From: Halobacteriales archaeon QS_4_62_28
GTDB taxonomy: Archaea; Halobacteriota; Halobacteria; Halobacteriales; Haloarculaceae
Length of the DNA stretch: 64,000 bases
NCBI GenBank assembly: GCA_003021685.1
Contig: PXRO01000004.1
Coordinates: 41,514-105,513, forward strand
Direction: 5' to 3'
In this document: piece after piece, positions 9,070 through 17,255 of the stretch
Position numbering within the stretch: position 1 is the stretch's first letter
Layout: each line of letters opens with the position of its first letter
Notes under the pieces: generated by a model
Told to the model about the DNA's origin: nothing
The model's input: only the letters and a program-made list of their open reading frames with translations
Database searches by the model: none
Translations under genes and position numbers: made by a program

Positions 9070-10137
9070 CTACCTGTTCTGCCCCGAGAGTACGACCACA
9101 ATATCGTCATCGGAGCCGACTGTCCCGTTCTCCCGGGCGGCTTCGAGCGCCGCCGTCGCCGTGGCACAGGTCGGCTCCACCTGGAAGCCAGCCTCGGCGA
9201 GTCGCGCGTGTTCGTTTTCAGTCGTGGCGGCGTCAACGGCAATCGCATCGCCGTCTGTCGCCGTGATTGCAGCACGGATCTGGTCACCACGCGCGGGGTC
9301 GCTGATCTGAATCCCGTCGGCAACGTCGTTCGTCTCCTCGCCCGTCTCGGTCGCCCGTTCTGGGACGATTGGCGCGTAGCCAGCGGCCTGTGCCCCAAGC
9401 AGTCGAGGCATCTCGTCGATCCAGCCAGCCGACCGGAGCGCCCGGAAGCCGCGATAGGCCCCGAGCAGGAGCGTCCCGTGACCCACCGGAACGACGACCG
9501 CGTCGGGCACTGACCAGTCGCGCTGGGCGGCGACCTCCATGGCCCACGTCATCGTCCCGGCAAAGAAGGCCGGGTGCCAGGCGTGACTGGCGTACCACCC
9601 GCCGTCGTCCAGCGCGGCGTGACACGCCGCCGTTACGTCGGCCCGCGTCCCCTCGACCCGAACGATGTCTGCCCCCGTTCGCTCTATCTTTCGCAGTTTC
9701 GTGGCTTTTGCATCCGCCGGAACGTAGATTTCGGCGTCGATCCCCGCACGGGTGGCGTAGGTCGCGACCGCCAGCCCCGCGTTGCCCGAGGAATCCTCGA
9801 CGACGCGCTCGACGCCCAGCGCGTCCGCCTGTGAGAGTGTCACCGTAGCGCCGCGGTCCTTGAAACTCCCCGTCGGGAAGACCGAATCGAGTTTGAACTG
9901 GGCGTTCCAGTCTGGTGCCTCGACCAGCGGCGTCCAGCCCTCGCCCAGCGAGACACGCCGCTCGACGGGCAGGAACGCTTCGAACGACCAGAGACCACGC
10001 CGGGTGTCGATGCTCGCCGGGTCCGGGCGGTCGCCCTCCGGGAGCGGCTGGTCGACATAGTCGAGTGCGTGGCCACACGCACAGCGCCACGGCCCGTCGG
10101 CGTCGTACTCGCGCTCACAGGACGCACAGCGGTACAT
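9070..10137 (-). CDS. Threonine synthase-like PLP enzyme (paralogue 1)
   Basis: A 355-residue fold-type II PLP enzyme. The N-terminus has a zinc-ribbon-like CASC...CACG (Cys4, Cys7, Cys19, Cys21), then EGWTPLVEA and the PLP lysine in TGSFKDRG (Lys93), a substrate loop SSGNAG, and a phosphate-binding VPVGHGTLLLG segment. Threonine synthase makes threonine from phosphohomoserine. A second, longer gene of this family lies at 46.9 kb and is the better threonine synthase candidate; this one may have another substrate. It is shorter than typical threonine synthases (about 400 residues). Confidence 0.75.
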   Translation of the reverse strand: MYRCASCEREYDADGPWRCACGHALDYVDQPLPEGDRPDPASIDTRRGLWSFEAFLPVERRVSLGEGWTPLVEAPDWNAQFKLDSVFPTGSFKDRGATVTLSQADALGVERVVEDSSGNAGLAVATYATRAGIDAEIYVPADAKATKLRKIERTGADIVRVEGTRADVTAACHAALDDGGWYASHAWHPAFFAGTMTWAMEVAAQRDWSVPDAVVVPVGHGTLLLGAYRGFRALRSAGWIDEMPRLLGAQAAGYAPIVPERATETGEETNDVADGIQISDPARGDQIRAAITATDGDAIAVDAATTENEHARLAEAGFQVEPTCATATAALEAARENGTVGSDDDIVVVLSGQNR

Positions 10138-10211
10138 GTGCCAGTCGTCGTCCGGGCGCTACCAGAAACTGTCGGCGGGTGAGTACCGACAGCGGTGCGG
10201 ACTGTCCGGTG

Positions 10212-10297
10212 ATATACCGGTGGACGTACCGTTTGATACGTCTCAGCCGTCACGGTCCCCGGGCTGACTGTATCAGTGCGTACGTCCACCGGTATAC
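10212..10297. repeat. Dispersed hairpin element, copy 2
   Basis: TATACCGGTGGACGTAC at 10213-10229 is matched by its exact 17-base complement at 10280-10296. The inner part TCAGCCGTCACGGTCCCC-GGGCTGA forms the top of the hairpin. It lies between the start of the threonine-synthase-like gene and the end of the M14-type gene, both on the minus strand. Confidence 0.9.
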
Positions 10298-10362
10298 CGT
10301 AGTCTTGGGGGGCAGTGGTCGAGAAGTGGGCGACTCGGACGTTTCCCGGGCGAACTCTCCGT

Positions 10363-11319
10363 TCACACGGAATCGATGTCGGTGCCGACAGAGCAGACGT
10401 ACTCGCCGGTTGCGACCTGCGGGAGACGGCGGGCACGCCAGAAGATGCCACTGGAGTCGGCGGTCACTTCGGCTTTCTCTTGGCCGAACATGTCGGTGAT
10501 AGTGTACAGCGTTTCCCCGCGACTGACGCGTTCGCCCAGTTCCGTCTGGAAGGCAACGAGGCCGCCGGTGGGCGAGCCATATTGATCGAAGCCAGTCGCG
10601 CGCGTCTGGGCCTCGAAGGAGTAGGTTTCGTCGGCGAAGCCGTAGTATCGCAGAACGTTGAACACGCCGTCGACGCCGAGCTGGATCGACTGTTCGTCCC
10701 AGCCGACACAGCCACCGAGTTCGGGGTCGATGGTGGGCACACCCTCGTCGGGTGCGGCACGGGCGAGCTGGCCGTCGGGACCTTTTTGATCCAAGATGTA
10801 GCCACAGCCAAACACCTTCGCCAGTTCGAGACAGTCGTCGTGGAGGCGATGGCGGGTGCCACACCGTACCCGGCACTCATCGATCATCTGGGAGGTCGAT
10901 CCCTGGTGAAGATCCAGTATGAAGTCGGCACGAGTGGCGGCGTCGAAGGTCGCCGCGGCGATCCGCTCGGAGGAGGTCCCGTCGGCGTTACCGGGGTAGG
11001 CCCGGTTCATCTTCGTATCGTCGATGGGGTTGCGATGCTGTGCAACCTGGAACGCGTGGTAGTTGACGATACCGACGACGAGCACCGTGCCCGAGAGTTG
11101 CTGGGGGTCGAGTCGCGGCACCAGGCGCTGGACGACGCCGACGCCGTTGAGTTCGTCCCCATCGCTTGCGGCCTGGACGTACAGGGTTTTGCCGTCCTCG
11201 GCACCGTTGACGACGGCGACCGGGAGTCGGACAGGGCTCCCGTCTCTGGACTCGCCGACCGCCAGTCGTCCCGTATCCATCGTGCCCGGTTGGGCGCTCG
11301 CCGTCCCGAGGGTTACCAT
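10363..11319 (-). CDS. Succinylglutamate desuccinylase/aspartoacylase family protein
   Basis: A 318-residue M14-like zinc amidohydrolase. The segment LPVAVVNGAEDG near residue 32-43, the LDLHQGS motif near 134-140 (the usual zinc His with a preceding Asp) and a C-terminal beta-rich domain (FQTELGERVSRGETLYTI) match the family as it appears in haloarchaea. The first zinc-ligand motif, usually HGDE-like, is less clear: the VVNGAEDG segment lacks the His, so catalysis is uncertain. It could cleave an N-acyl amino acid or act in another amide hydrolysis. No operon partner is evident. Confidence 0.72.
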   Translation of the reverse strand: MVTLGTASAQPGTMDTGRLAVGESRDGSPVRLPVAVVNGAEDGKTLYVQAASDGDELNGVGVVQRLVPRLDPQQLSGTVLVVGIVNYHAFQVAQHRNPIDDTKMNRAYPGNADGTSSERIAAATFDAATRADFILDLHQGSTSQMIDECRVRCGTRHRLHDDCLELAKVFGCGYILDQKGPDGQLARAAPDEGVPTIDPELGGCVGWDEQSIQLGVDGVFNVLRYYGFADETYSFEAQTRATGFDQYGSPTGGLVAFQTELGERVSRGETLYTITDMFGQEKAEVTADSSGIFWRARRLPQVATGEYVCSVGTDIDSV

Positions 11320-11435
11320 TGACGCGTACTTGTAGTGCCGGGACTTTTACTGGTTCGGATTTCACCCGGTGTCGCTGGACAGCGGCGCATATCGTGATCG
11401 ACGGGTCCTTACTGTTGCCGTCCCTACGCCAGCAC

Positions 11436-11693
11436 GTGTCAGGGAGTCAGCCAGAATCGGGACCCGGTGCGCTCATCGAGGCACTGAACGTCCCCGGACA
11501 CGCACGACGGGGCTTCGTGACGGCGGCAATCGTCACTGTCACGGTGTTCGTGTTCTTCATTACCATTCCGGACGCACAGCGGTCACCGTTGCTCTACATC
11601 ACGCTGTCGTTCGTCCTGTTCGTCTCGCTTGGCGGACTCATCACGGCACTGCTTGCCGCCGGGTCGGCGATCCGGCAGGTCCGACGGCTGTGA
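11436..11693 (+). CDS. Small two-helix membrane protein
   Basis: An 85-residue protein with two predicted membrane helices at about residues 27-45 and 54-76, a short hydrophilic N-terminus and a basic end (IRQVRRL). GTG codons at 11394 and 11436 are both in frame; the second is chosen because the sequence before it is not coding-like. I do not recognise a function. It ends exactly where the convergent PhoU/TrkA-C gene ends, so the two stops abut. Confidence 0.6.
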   Translation: MSGSQPESGPGALIEALNVPGHARRGFVTAAIVTVTVFVFFITIPDAQRSPLLYITLSFVLFVSLGGLITALLAAGSAIRQVRRL

Positions 11694-12908
11694 TCACGTC
11701 CGCTCGGCGAGTGCTTCGAAGCGTTCGGCACCCGTTTTGGTCCCCTTTGCGACGAGCGCGTCGCCTGCACTGAGCCTCGTCTCCGGTCCCGGCGAGATCT
11801 CCCAGTCGCTGTCGGCGCGGTCGGTCCGGTCGCTCGGACCCGCCCGCCGGACAGCGATGATCCGCATTCCGGTCTGGGTCTTGACCTGCTGGTCGCCGAT
11901 GGTGGACCCGTCGAGCGTGCTGTCGGCCTCGACGGGGACGCTGACGATCACTTCGTCGGACTCACGCACCGCCTCGGCGACGACGGGATGGGTCGAGAGG
12001 CCCCGAAGCACGCCCTCGCTGATCTCCAGGGCGGCGTCGGAGATGACCTCGGTCGACCGCGCGAGATGGACGAGCCCGCGCAGCGAGATGGGGTCGTCGT
12101 GGCGGCCGGCGGCCTGGAGCGTCCAGGCCTCGAAGCGTGACTGGAGGGCGTCGACTTCGGCTTCGAGTTCCACGACCTCCTCGGCGACGTCCGTGTTGTC
12201 CAGTAACACGGCCCCGTAGGCCAGGTCAACGGCGAGTTCGCCCATGTCTTTCATCAAGACGATGGAGTCGACGGCCCGTTCCAGGTCCTTGATGTCGCTT
12301 TCGGGGGGGTCCGGCGGTTCGTACGGGTCGCCGGTCGCATCGCGGTGCACCTCGCTGATGCCGTCGTCGGGACCGCGAAAGAGGACGACATCGCCCGCCC
12401 GGAGGGCAGTTTCTGCGTTCGGGTTCAGTAGCCAGTCGCCGGCCCGTCGGATCGCAATCACTCGCACGCCGGTTTCGGTCTCCAGATTGAGCGCGCCGAG
12501 TGTCTCGCCCGCCAGTCTGGCGTCGTCGCTGATCGACGCCCGGACGATGGTCTCGACCGCCTCGGGCAGTGTCGCCCGCATCGCGTCCGGCAAGCCGATG
12601 TCTTCGAGGACCACTTTGGCGATGTCACCGGCGGCGTCGGAGATCTTCTCGGCGGCCCCGACCATTCCCAGAACGGGTGCTAGCGCCTCGGCATCCTCCG
12701 GGCTTCGGGCGGCCAGCAGGAGACTCATCCGGGCGCGCAACTGGAGGACACCCATCTGTTCTTCGAGTTTGAGGACCTCCGCGGCGACCTCGTCACTGCC
12801 GAGCAATACGGCGGAGTACGAGAGATCGATCAACAACTCGGCGGTGTCTTTCATCTCTGCGAGCACCGCCTTGACGCTGACTGGCTCGTACTCCACCTCT
12901 GTCTCCAT
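11694..12908 (-). CDS. Duplicated PhoU-like plus TrkA-C regulatory protein
   Basis: A 404-residue soluble protein made of two similar halves. Each half has a helical PhoU-like part (residues 1-110 and 210-315) followed by a TrkA-C/RCK-C beta domain with a VIAIRRAG or IIAVRRAG core (residues 125-185 and 320-395). Such proteins bind a nucleotide ligand, in some families cyclic di-AMP, and regulate potassium or other cation transport. It carries no membrane segment and would act on a transporter encoded elsewhere. A two-RCK channel gene is 1.6 kb away, with citrate synthase between. Confidence 0.82.
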   Translation of the reverse strand: METEVEYEPVSVKAVLAEMKDTAELLIDLSYSAVLLGSDEVAAEVLKLEEQMGVLQLRARMSLLLAARSPEDAEALAPVLGMVGAAEKISDAAGDIAKVVLEDIGLPDAMRATLPEAVETIVRASISDDARLAGETLGALNLETETGVRVIAIRRAGDWLLNPNAETALRAGDVVLFRGPDDGISEVHRDATGDPYEPPDPPESDIKDLERAVDSIVLMKDMGELAVDLAYGAVLLDNTDVAEEVVELEAEVDALQSRFEAWTLQAAGRHDDPISLRGLVHLARSTEVISDAALEISEGVLRGLSTHPVVAEAVRESDEVIVSVPVEADSTLDGSTIGDQQVKTQTGMRIIAVRRAGPSDRTDRADSDWEISPGPETRLSAGDALVAKGTKTGAERFEALAERT

Positions 12909-13168
12909 ATATCGACCTTGCGGGCGGCGGGCAAAAGCTATTCGCCCGGTACCGCGACGCCCGGACGATCAATCGTCCCCGCGTCCCAATCGATAGTCGC
13001 GATTTCTATGCCACGAACTGATGGTCTGTCGGCCCCTCACCACATATCGGTATGATCGTCCAGAACGAGGACTGCAACTGTTCGATCGTGTAAAAAATGC
13101 CGCCGTCTGTGCTGTGCCGACGCGCGGAAAGACAATGTTTTTCCCGACAGGTAGAAAACTCACTGCGT

Positions 13169-14305
13169 ATGTCCGACGACCTCAAGAAAGGTCTGGAGGG
13201 TGTCCTCGTTACCGAGTCGGAACTCAGTAAAATCAACGGTGACGCAGGCAAACTCATCTATCGTGGATACACGATTGAGGACCTCGCCACCGGCGCTAGC
13301 TTCGAGGAGGTCCTGTATCTCCTCTGGCACGGTCATCTCCCGAACGAAGACGAACTCGACGCATTCACTGACGCGATGGTCGGGGAACGCCACGTCGACG
13401 ACGACGTGCTTCAGACCGTCGAGCAGTTGGCCGCGGCCGACGAGAACCCGATGGCCGCACTCCGGACGGCGGTCTCGATGCTCGCTGCCTATGATCCGGA
13501 CGCCGAATCGGATCCGACCGACGAGGACGTGAACCTCCGGAAGGGACGTCGGATCACCGCGAAAATTCCGACCGTGCTGGCCGCCTTCACTCGCTTCCGA
13601 GACGGGCAGGACGCCGTTACACCCCGGGCTGACCTCGGTCACGCCGCGAATTTCCTGTATATGCTCAACGGCGAGGAGCCAAACGAAATCCTCGCCGAGA
13701 CGTTCGACATGGCGCTGGTCTTGCACGCCGACCACGGGATCAACGCATCGACGTTCTCGGCGATGGTAACGACCTCGACGCTGTCGGACCTCCACAGTTC
13801 GATCACTTCTGCTATCGGCACCCTGAAAGGGTCGCTCCACGGCGGTGCCAACCAGGACGTCATGGAGATGCTCAAGGAAGTTGACGAGGCCGACCAGGCC
13901 CCAATCGACTGGGTCAAAGACGCCCTCGCAGCGGGCCGCCGCGTCGCTGGCTTTGGCCACCGTGTCTACAATGTCAAAGACCCGCGTGCGAAAATCCTCA
14001 GCGAACGCTCCAAGGAACTCGGCGAGGCCGCAGGCTCGACCAAGTGGTACGAGATGTCCACCGCCATCGAGGACCACCTCGAGGAGGAGAAGGGCCTCGC
14101 CCCGAACGTCGATTTCTACTCGGCCTCGACGTACTACCAGATGGGCATCCCCATCGACATCTACACCCCCATCTTCGCCATGTCTCGCGTCGGTGGCTGG
14201 ACGGCCCACGTTCTCGAACAGTACGGAGACAACCGCCTGATCCGACCGCGCGCCCGCTACGTCGGACCAGACAATCAGGACTTCCTCCCGCTGGACGAGC
14301 GGTAG
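13169..14305 (+). CDS. citZ: Citrate synthase
   Basis: A 378-residue enzyme that condenses acetyl-CoA and oxaloacetate at the entry of the TCA cycle. The catalytic residues are visible: His in LHADHGINAS (near residue 187), His in FGHRVYNVKDPRA (near 262) and the Asp in NVDFYSAS (near 313). The short N-terminus MSDDLKKGLEGVLVTESELS is usual in haloarchaea. The ATG at 13169 fits; the region just before it is T-rich and not coding. The gene could also work as a 2-methylcitrate synthase, since the two are hard to separate by sequence. Confidence 0.93.
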   Translation: MSDDLKKGLEGVLVTESELSKINGDAGKLIYRGYTIEDLATGASFEEVLYLLWHGHLPNEDELDAFTDAMVGERHVDDDVLQTVEQLAAADENPMAALRTAVSMLAAYDPDAESDPTDEDVNLRKGRRITAKIPTVLAAFTRFRDGQDAVTPRADLGHAANFLYMLNGEEPNEILAETFDMALVLHADHGINASTFSAMVTTSTLSDLHSSITSAIGTLKGSLHGGANQDVMEMLKEVDEADQAPIDWVKDALAAGRRVAGFGHRVYNVKDPRAKILSERSKELGEAAGSTKWYEMSTAIEDHLEEEKGLAPNVDFYSASTYYQMGIPIDIYTPIFAMSRVGGWTAHVLEQYGDNRLIRPRARYVGPDNQDFLPLDER

Positions 14306-14339
14306 GTACCGGCCCGAGCGAAGCGAGGTCCGTCTTTTC

Positions 14340-14532
14340 ATCTGCCAGATCAAGAGATCTGTATCGAACGTCCAGTCTGCCACCGAGATTACTGTCGACG
14401 ACGCGCTCAGTGAAGAGACGCGAACCGCGAGCGATGGCCAGCAGTACGTGATCACGACTATCGAAGTGACTCGTCCGGACTCTGACGCTGCCGAGGCCCT
14501 CGCTACCGGAACACGTTCCGGAACCGGTCGAT
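14340..14532 (+). pseudogene. Possible gene remnant between citrate synthase and the RCK channel
   Basis: From 14340 a frame stays open for about 60 codons and ends with TAG at 14530-14532. The product has coding-like features (ITVDDALSEETRTASDGQQY followed by VITTIEVTRPDSD), similar in style to secreted beta-domain proteins with a DGQQY-VITTIEVTR strand pattern. There is no start codon at the beginning of the coding-like stretch, and the end runs into the convergent channel gene. It may be the last piece of a lost gene; it may also be chance. Confidence 0.3.
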
Positions 14533-16137
14533 AGCAGCGTCGGTGCCAGCGACGACGAGTTCGTCGCCCGCCTCGATATGCACGTCCGGGCCGACATCGG
14601 TGATGACGGTGCCGTTGCGCTCGACGGCGACGACGGTACAGCCAGTTCGACCGCGGACGCGAGCCTCGCCCAGGGTCTGGCCGGCGAGTTCGTTCGCCGT
14701 CGTCCGGACGATTTCGACCTGTTCGTCCATCGAGATGACCTGCTCGTCGGCGAGAATCGTCGACGCGAGCATCCGCCCGCTGATCGTGGCAAGCGAGAGG
14801 ACGTAGTCGGCACCGGCCCGATACATTTTCTGGACGTTTTCGGTCTCCTCGGCGCGGGCGATGATCTCCACGTCGGGATTGAGATCACGAATGACCAGCG
14901 TCGCGAACTCCGTGTCCGTGTCTTCTGACAGCGCGAGGACGGTGGTCTGCGCGCTTTCGACCCCTGCGGCACGCAACTCGTCGGGCTCTGTGGCGTCTCC
15001 GACGATGTCGACACCTGGCTTCTCGTTGCGGTCGATCACGGTGTCATTGAGACCGGCTTCGTCCAGTTTCCGCGCGATTGTCTGCCCGACTTCGCCGTAG
15101 CCGACGACGACCGTCTCGCCGTGGCCGAACTGCCGGACGCTGGTGAGGGTCATGTCTTTGAGCTGTTGTAGTTGGTCCTCGCGACCGGCCACCAGGAGGA
15201 CCGTCCCGTTGTCCAGCGTCGCCTCGGGGGATGGCGGACTCTCGAACTCGCCTTTGAACCACGCGCCAATGACGTTGACGCCGGCCTGCTCCCGAATGCC
15301 GCTGTCGGCGAGCGAGCGTCCGACGAGGTCGCTCCCGCGGTGGATCGGCAACTCGGCGATGTCGAAGTCCTGGCCGATCTCGATGGTGTCGCCAACGGCC
15401 GTCGAGATGTCTGTCGTCACTTTGCCCGCGAGGCTCTCCCCGAGCAATCGACGTGGCGAGACGACGGTGTCTGCGCCCGCGAGTTCGTGGTACCGCTCGC
15501 GATCGGGTTCCTCGACGACACTGACTGTGGGCACGGAGTCGTCGACCTCCCTCGCCGTCAGGATGATACTGGTGTTGACCTCGTCGGCAGCGTCGGCGAC
15601 CAGCGCTCGCGCTGCCGACAGTCTCGCGGCCTCCAGTCCCCCGACGGACTGGGGGTCGGCGTGGATGACCCGGTATCCCTCCTCGTACAGTTCCGTTGCA
15701 CGCTCGCGGTCCGGCTCGACGATGACGTAATCGACCGTCCAGGTGTCGAGTTCGGCGACGAGCGTCTTACCCCGCGGTGTGAACGAGCAGATGACGACGT
15801 GATCCGAGAGTCCGTTCTCGATGGCCGTCGGCACCGTCGTCGACATCGCCTCCTCGAACAGGGGAAAGAGCAGGACCGGGAGCGCAAGGAAGATGAGAAG
15901 CACGCCGGTCACGTCCATCAGGATTACGAGAACGTTCATCTCCACGCTCTCCCAGGGTGCGTCGGACCCGAACCCAGTGGTGGTGAAGGTTTCGACCACG
16001 ACCTGCAGCGAGTGGATGAACGCCCGCGGTCGGTTGTCGAACACCGTCATTCCGTAGTCGTAAGCGACAGTGAATCCCAGAACAATGGCGACCAGACCGA
16101 CGACGTAGAGCGCTGTTCGCCGCTGCCACGTATCCAT
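14503..16137 (-). CDS. Potassium channel-like protein with two RCK units
   Basis: A 544-residue membrane protein. Two membrane helices (about residues 7-28 and 68-92) flank a pore loop with TTTGFGSD at 52-59, which is a variant of the potassium filter TVGYGD. The cytoplasmic part contains TrkA-N, TrkA-C, TrkA-N and TrkA-C domains; the first Rossmann site starts DHVVICSFTPRG, which lacks the usual glycine pattern, and the second is VVVGYGEVGQTIA with a normal GxGxxG. It probably forms a ligand-gated potassium channel in the membrane. Potassium is the main osmolyte of haloarchaea. Confidence 0.87.
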   Translation of the reverse strand: MDTWQRRTALYVVGLVAIVLGFTVAYDYGMTVFDNRPRAFIHSLQVVVETFTTTGFGSDAPWESVEMNVLVILMDVTGVLLIFLALPVLLFPLFEEAMSTTVPTAIENGLSDHVVICSFTPRGKTLVAELDTWTVDYVIVEPDRERATELYEEGYRVIHADPQSVGGLEAARLSAARALVADAADEVNTSIILTAREVDDSVPTVSVVEEPDRERYHELAGADTVVSPRRLLGESLAGKVTTDISTAVGDTIEIGQDFDIAELPIHRGSDLVGRSLADSGIREQAGVNVIGAWFKGEFESPPSPEATLDNGTVLLVAGREDQLQQLKDMTLTSVRQFGHGETVVVGYGEVGQTIARKLDEAGLNDTVIDRNEKPGVDIVGDATEPDELRAAGVESAQTTVLALSEDTDTEFATLVIRDLNPDVEIIARAEETENVQKMYRAGADYVLSLATISGRMLASTILADEQVISMDEQVEIVRTTANELAGQTLGEARVRGRTGCTVVAVERNGTVITDVGPDVHIEAGDELVVAGTDAAIDRFRNVFR

Positions 16138-16533
16138 GTATGCAGTACCTTACCGACGACGCTGAAAACGGTTCCCCTCCGTCCAATAGTGATTATCGTC
16201 ACTGACTACCGAATTGATCGCATGCTGCCGTGCGAGCGATTCCGGAAAGATCGACAATAATCAGTACGAACCGTTCCCATCGACCCGTGGATGACACGCG
16301 TCCGACAGCCGTCAGCCGACCGATTCACACCGCTCTTGTCTTGCACTTTCACTTCCACTCCGCTATCCCCGTTTTTAATGTTGCCCCTCTCCTTGTACCG
16401 CTTGCAGTCACACGCTTTACTGGTGGGGTGGTGCCCACTGGTTCGTTCCCCCTCGATCCTTTTCGACCATACGGAACATCAAGGGACCGGATTCGCGTGT
16501 ACGACTGTCCCAACCGGAAGCAAGGTCGTCGGC
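16138..16533. other. 396-bp intergenic region without a supported gene
   Basis: Short open frames exist on the plus strand but have no recognisable protein features and a composition rich in Arg, His and Pro, typical of chance frames. The part next to 16138 should hold the promoter of the channel gene. No repeat or RNA was recognised. Confidence 0.6.
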
Positions 16534-17190
16534 CTATCCGTTATCAAGCCCCACCAGATTGACGACTGATACCAGACGCGGGGTCCGAGTGATCGTTTTC
16601 TCCTCGGCGTCGTAGCTGAGTAGTTCGACAGCCGCTAACTTCGGGAGATCGACGTGATGGAGCGTAACCAGGGATCCTTTGTCCGCTTGCGAATACGTCG
16701 TTCGAGAGGAATGGTTCCGATTACGGAGTTCGCCAGCGAGTTCATTTACCGTGATGCGATGCTGCTGGTCTGCGAGGAGAGACACCACTTCCTGCCGGCG
16801 AGGACAGCCAAGGAGTACACTGATCTGGTCCCAGTGGATGGCCTCGGGGTCTCGTACATCAGGGAGCGACAGTTTTGCTGTCTCGGTCGGGAACGGTTCG
16901 GTAGCGACGATCCCTTCGGGGTATCGTTCGAGCCATCCGACCGATTCCAACTTCAGCAGACATCGGTGTTCGAGGTCCGTCCGGACCGACTGGTACTCCG
17001 ACTCGGGTATCTCAGACGGCGCGATCCCGGTCTCGCGTGCCGCAAGTCGGACACCAAGCTCACGAACCGGCGTCGGTGTCGACTGATCTGCCAGGATCGA
17101 GAGGATCCGTCGCTGGCGTAGATCACCGAGTATCGATGACTTCACGCAGTCGTCACCTCCTCGCGTGGGCGTTTCCGGTTGTCGACTCAT
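16534..17190 (-). CDS. Haloarchaeal tandem winged-helix protein (DUF7344-like)
   Basis: A 218-residue predicted DNA-binding protein. It contains two related winged-helix units of the haloarchaeal DUF7344 type: residues 20-95 (LGDLRQRRILSILADQSTPTPVRELG) and 120-205 (LLGCPRRQEVVSLLADQQHR followed by ITVNELA), each ending in a TDLEHRCLLKL or LVTLHHVDLPKL helix. These families are abundant haloarchaeal regulators of unknown targets. The ATG at 17190 was chosen instead of an upstream in-frame ATG at 17232, which lies close to the downstream gene's end. It follows the BAT-type regulator gene on the same strand, 65 bp away. Confidence 0.78.
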   Translation of the reverse strand: MSRQPETPTRGGDDCVKSSILGDLRQRRILSILADQSTPTPVRELGVRLAARETGIAPSEIPESEYQSVRTDLEHRCLLKLESVGWLERYPEGIVATEPFPTETAKLSLPDVRDPEAIHWDQISVLLGCPRRQEVVSLLADQQHRITVNELAGELRNRNHSSRTTYSQADKGSLVTLHHVDLPKLAAVELLSYDAEEKTITRTPRLVSVVNLVGLDNG

Positions 17191-17255
17191 GGTACCGGCT
17201 ATCAGACGAAGGGGCATAACGTAACCCACCAAAATTTGTGACCCTGTACCACTCG

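Noticed and set aside
16230..16569. Two overlapping plus-strand frames of about 90-110 codons between the channel gene and the regulator
   Set aside because: No start signal, unusual composition for a haloarchaeal protein and no recognised motif.
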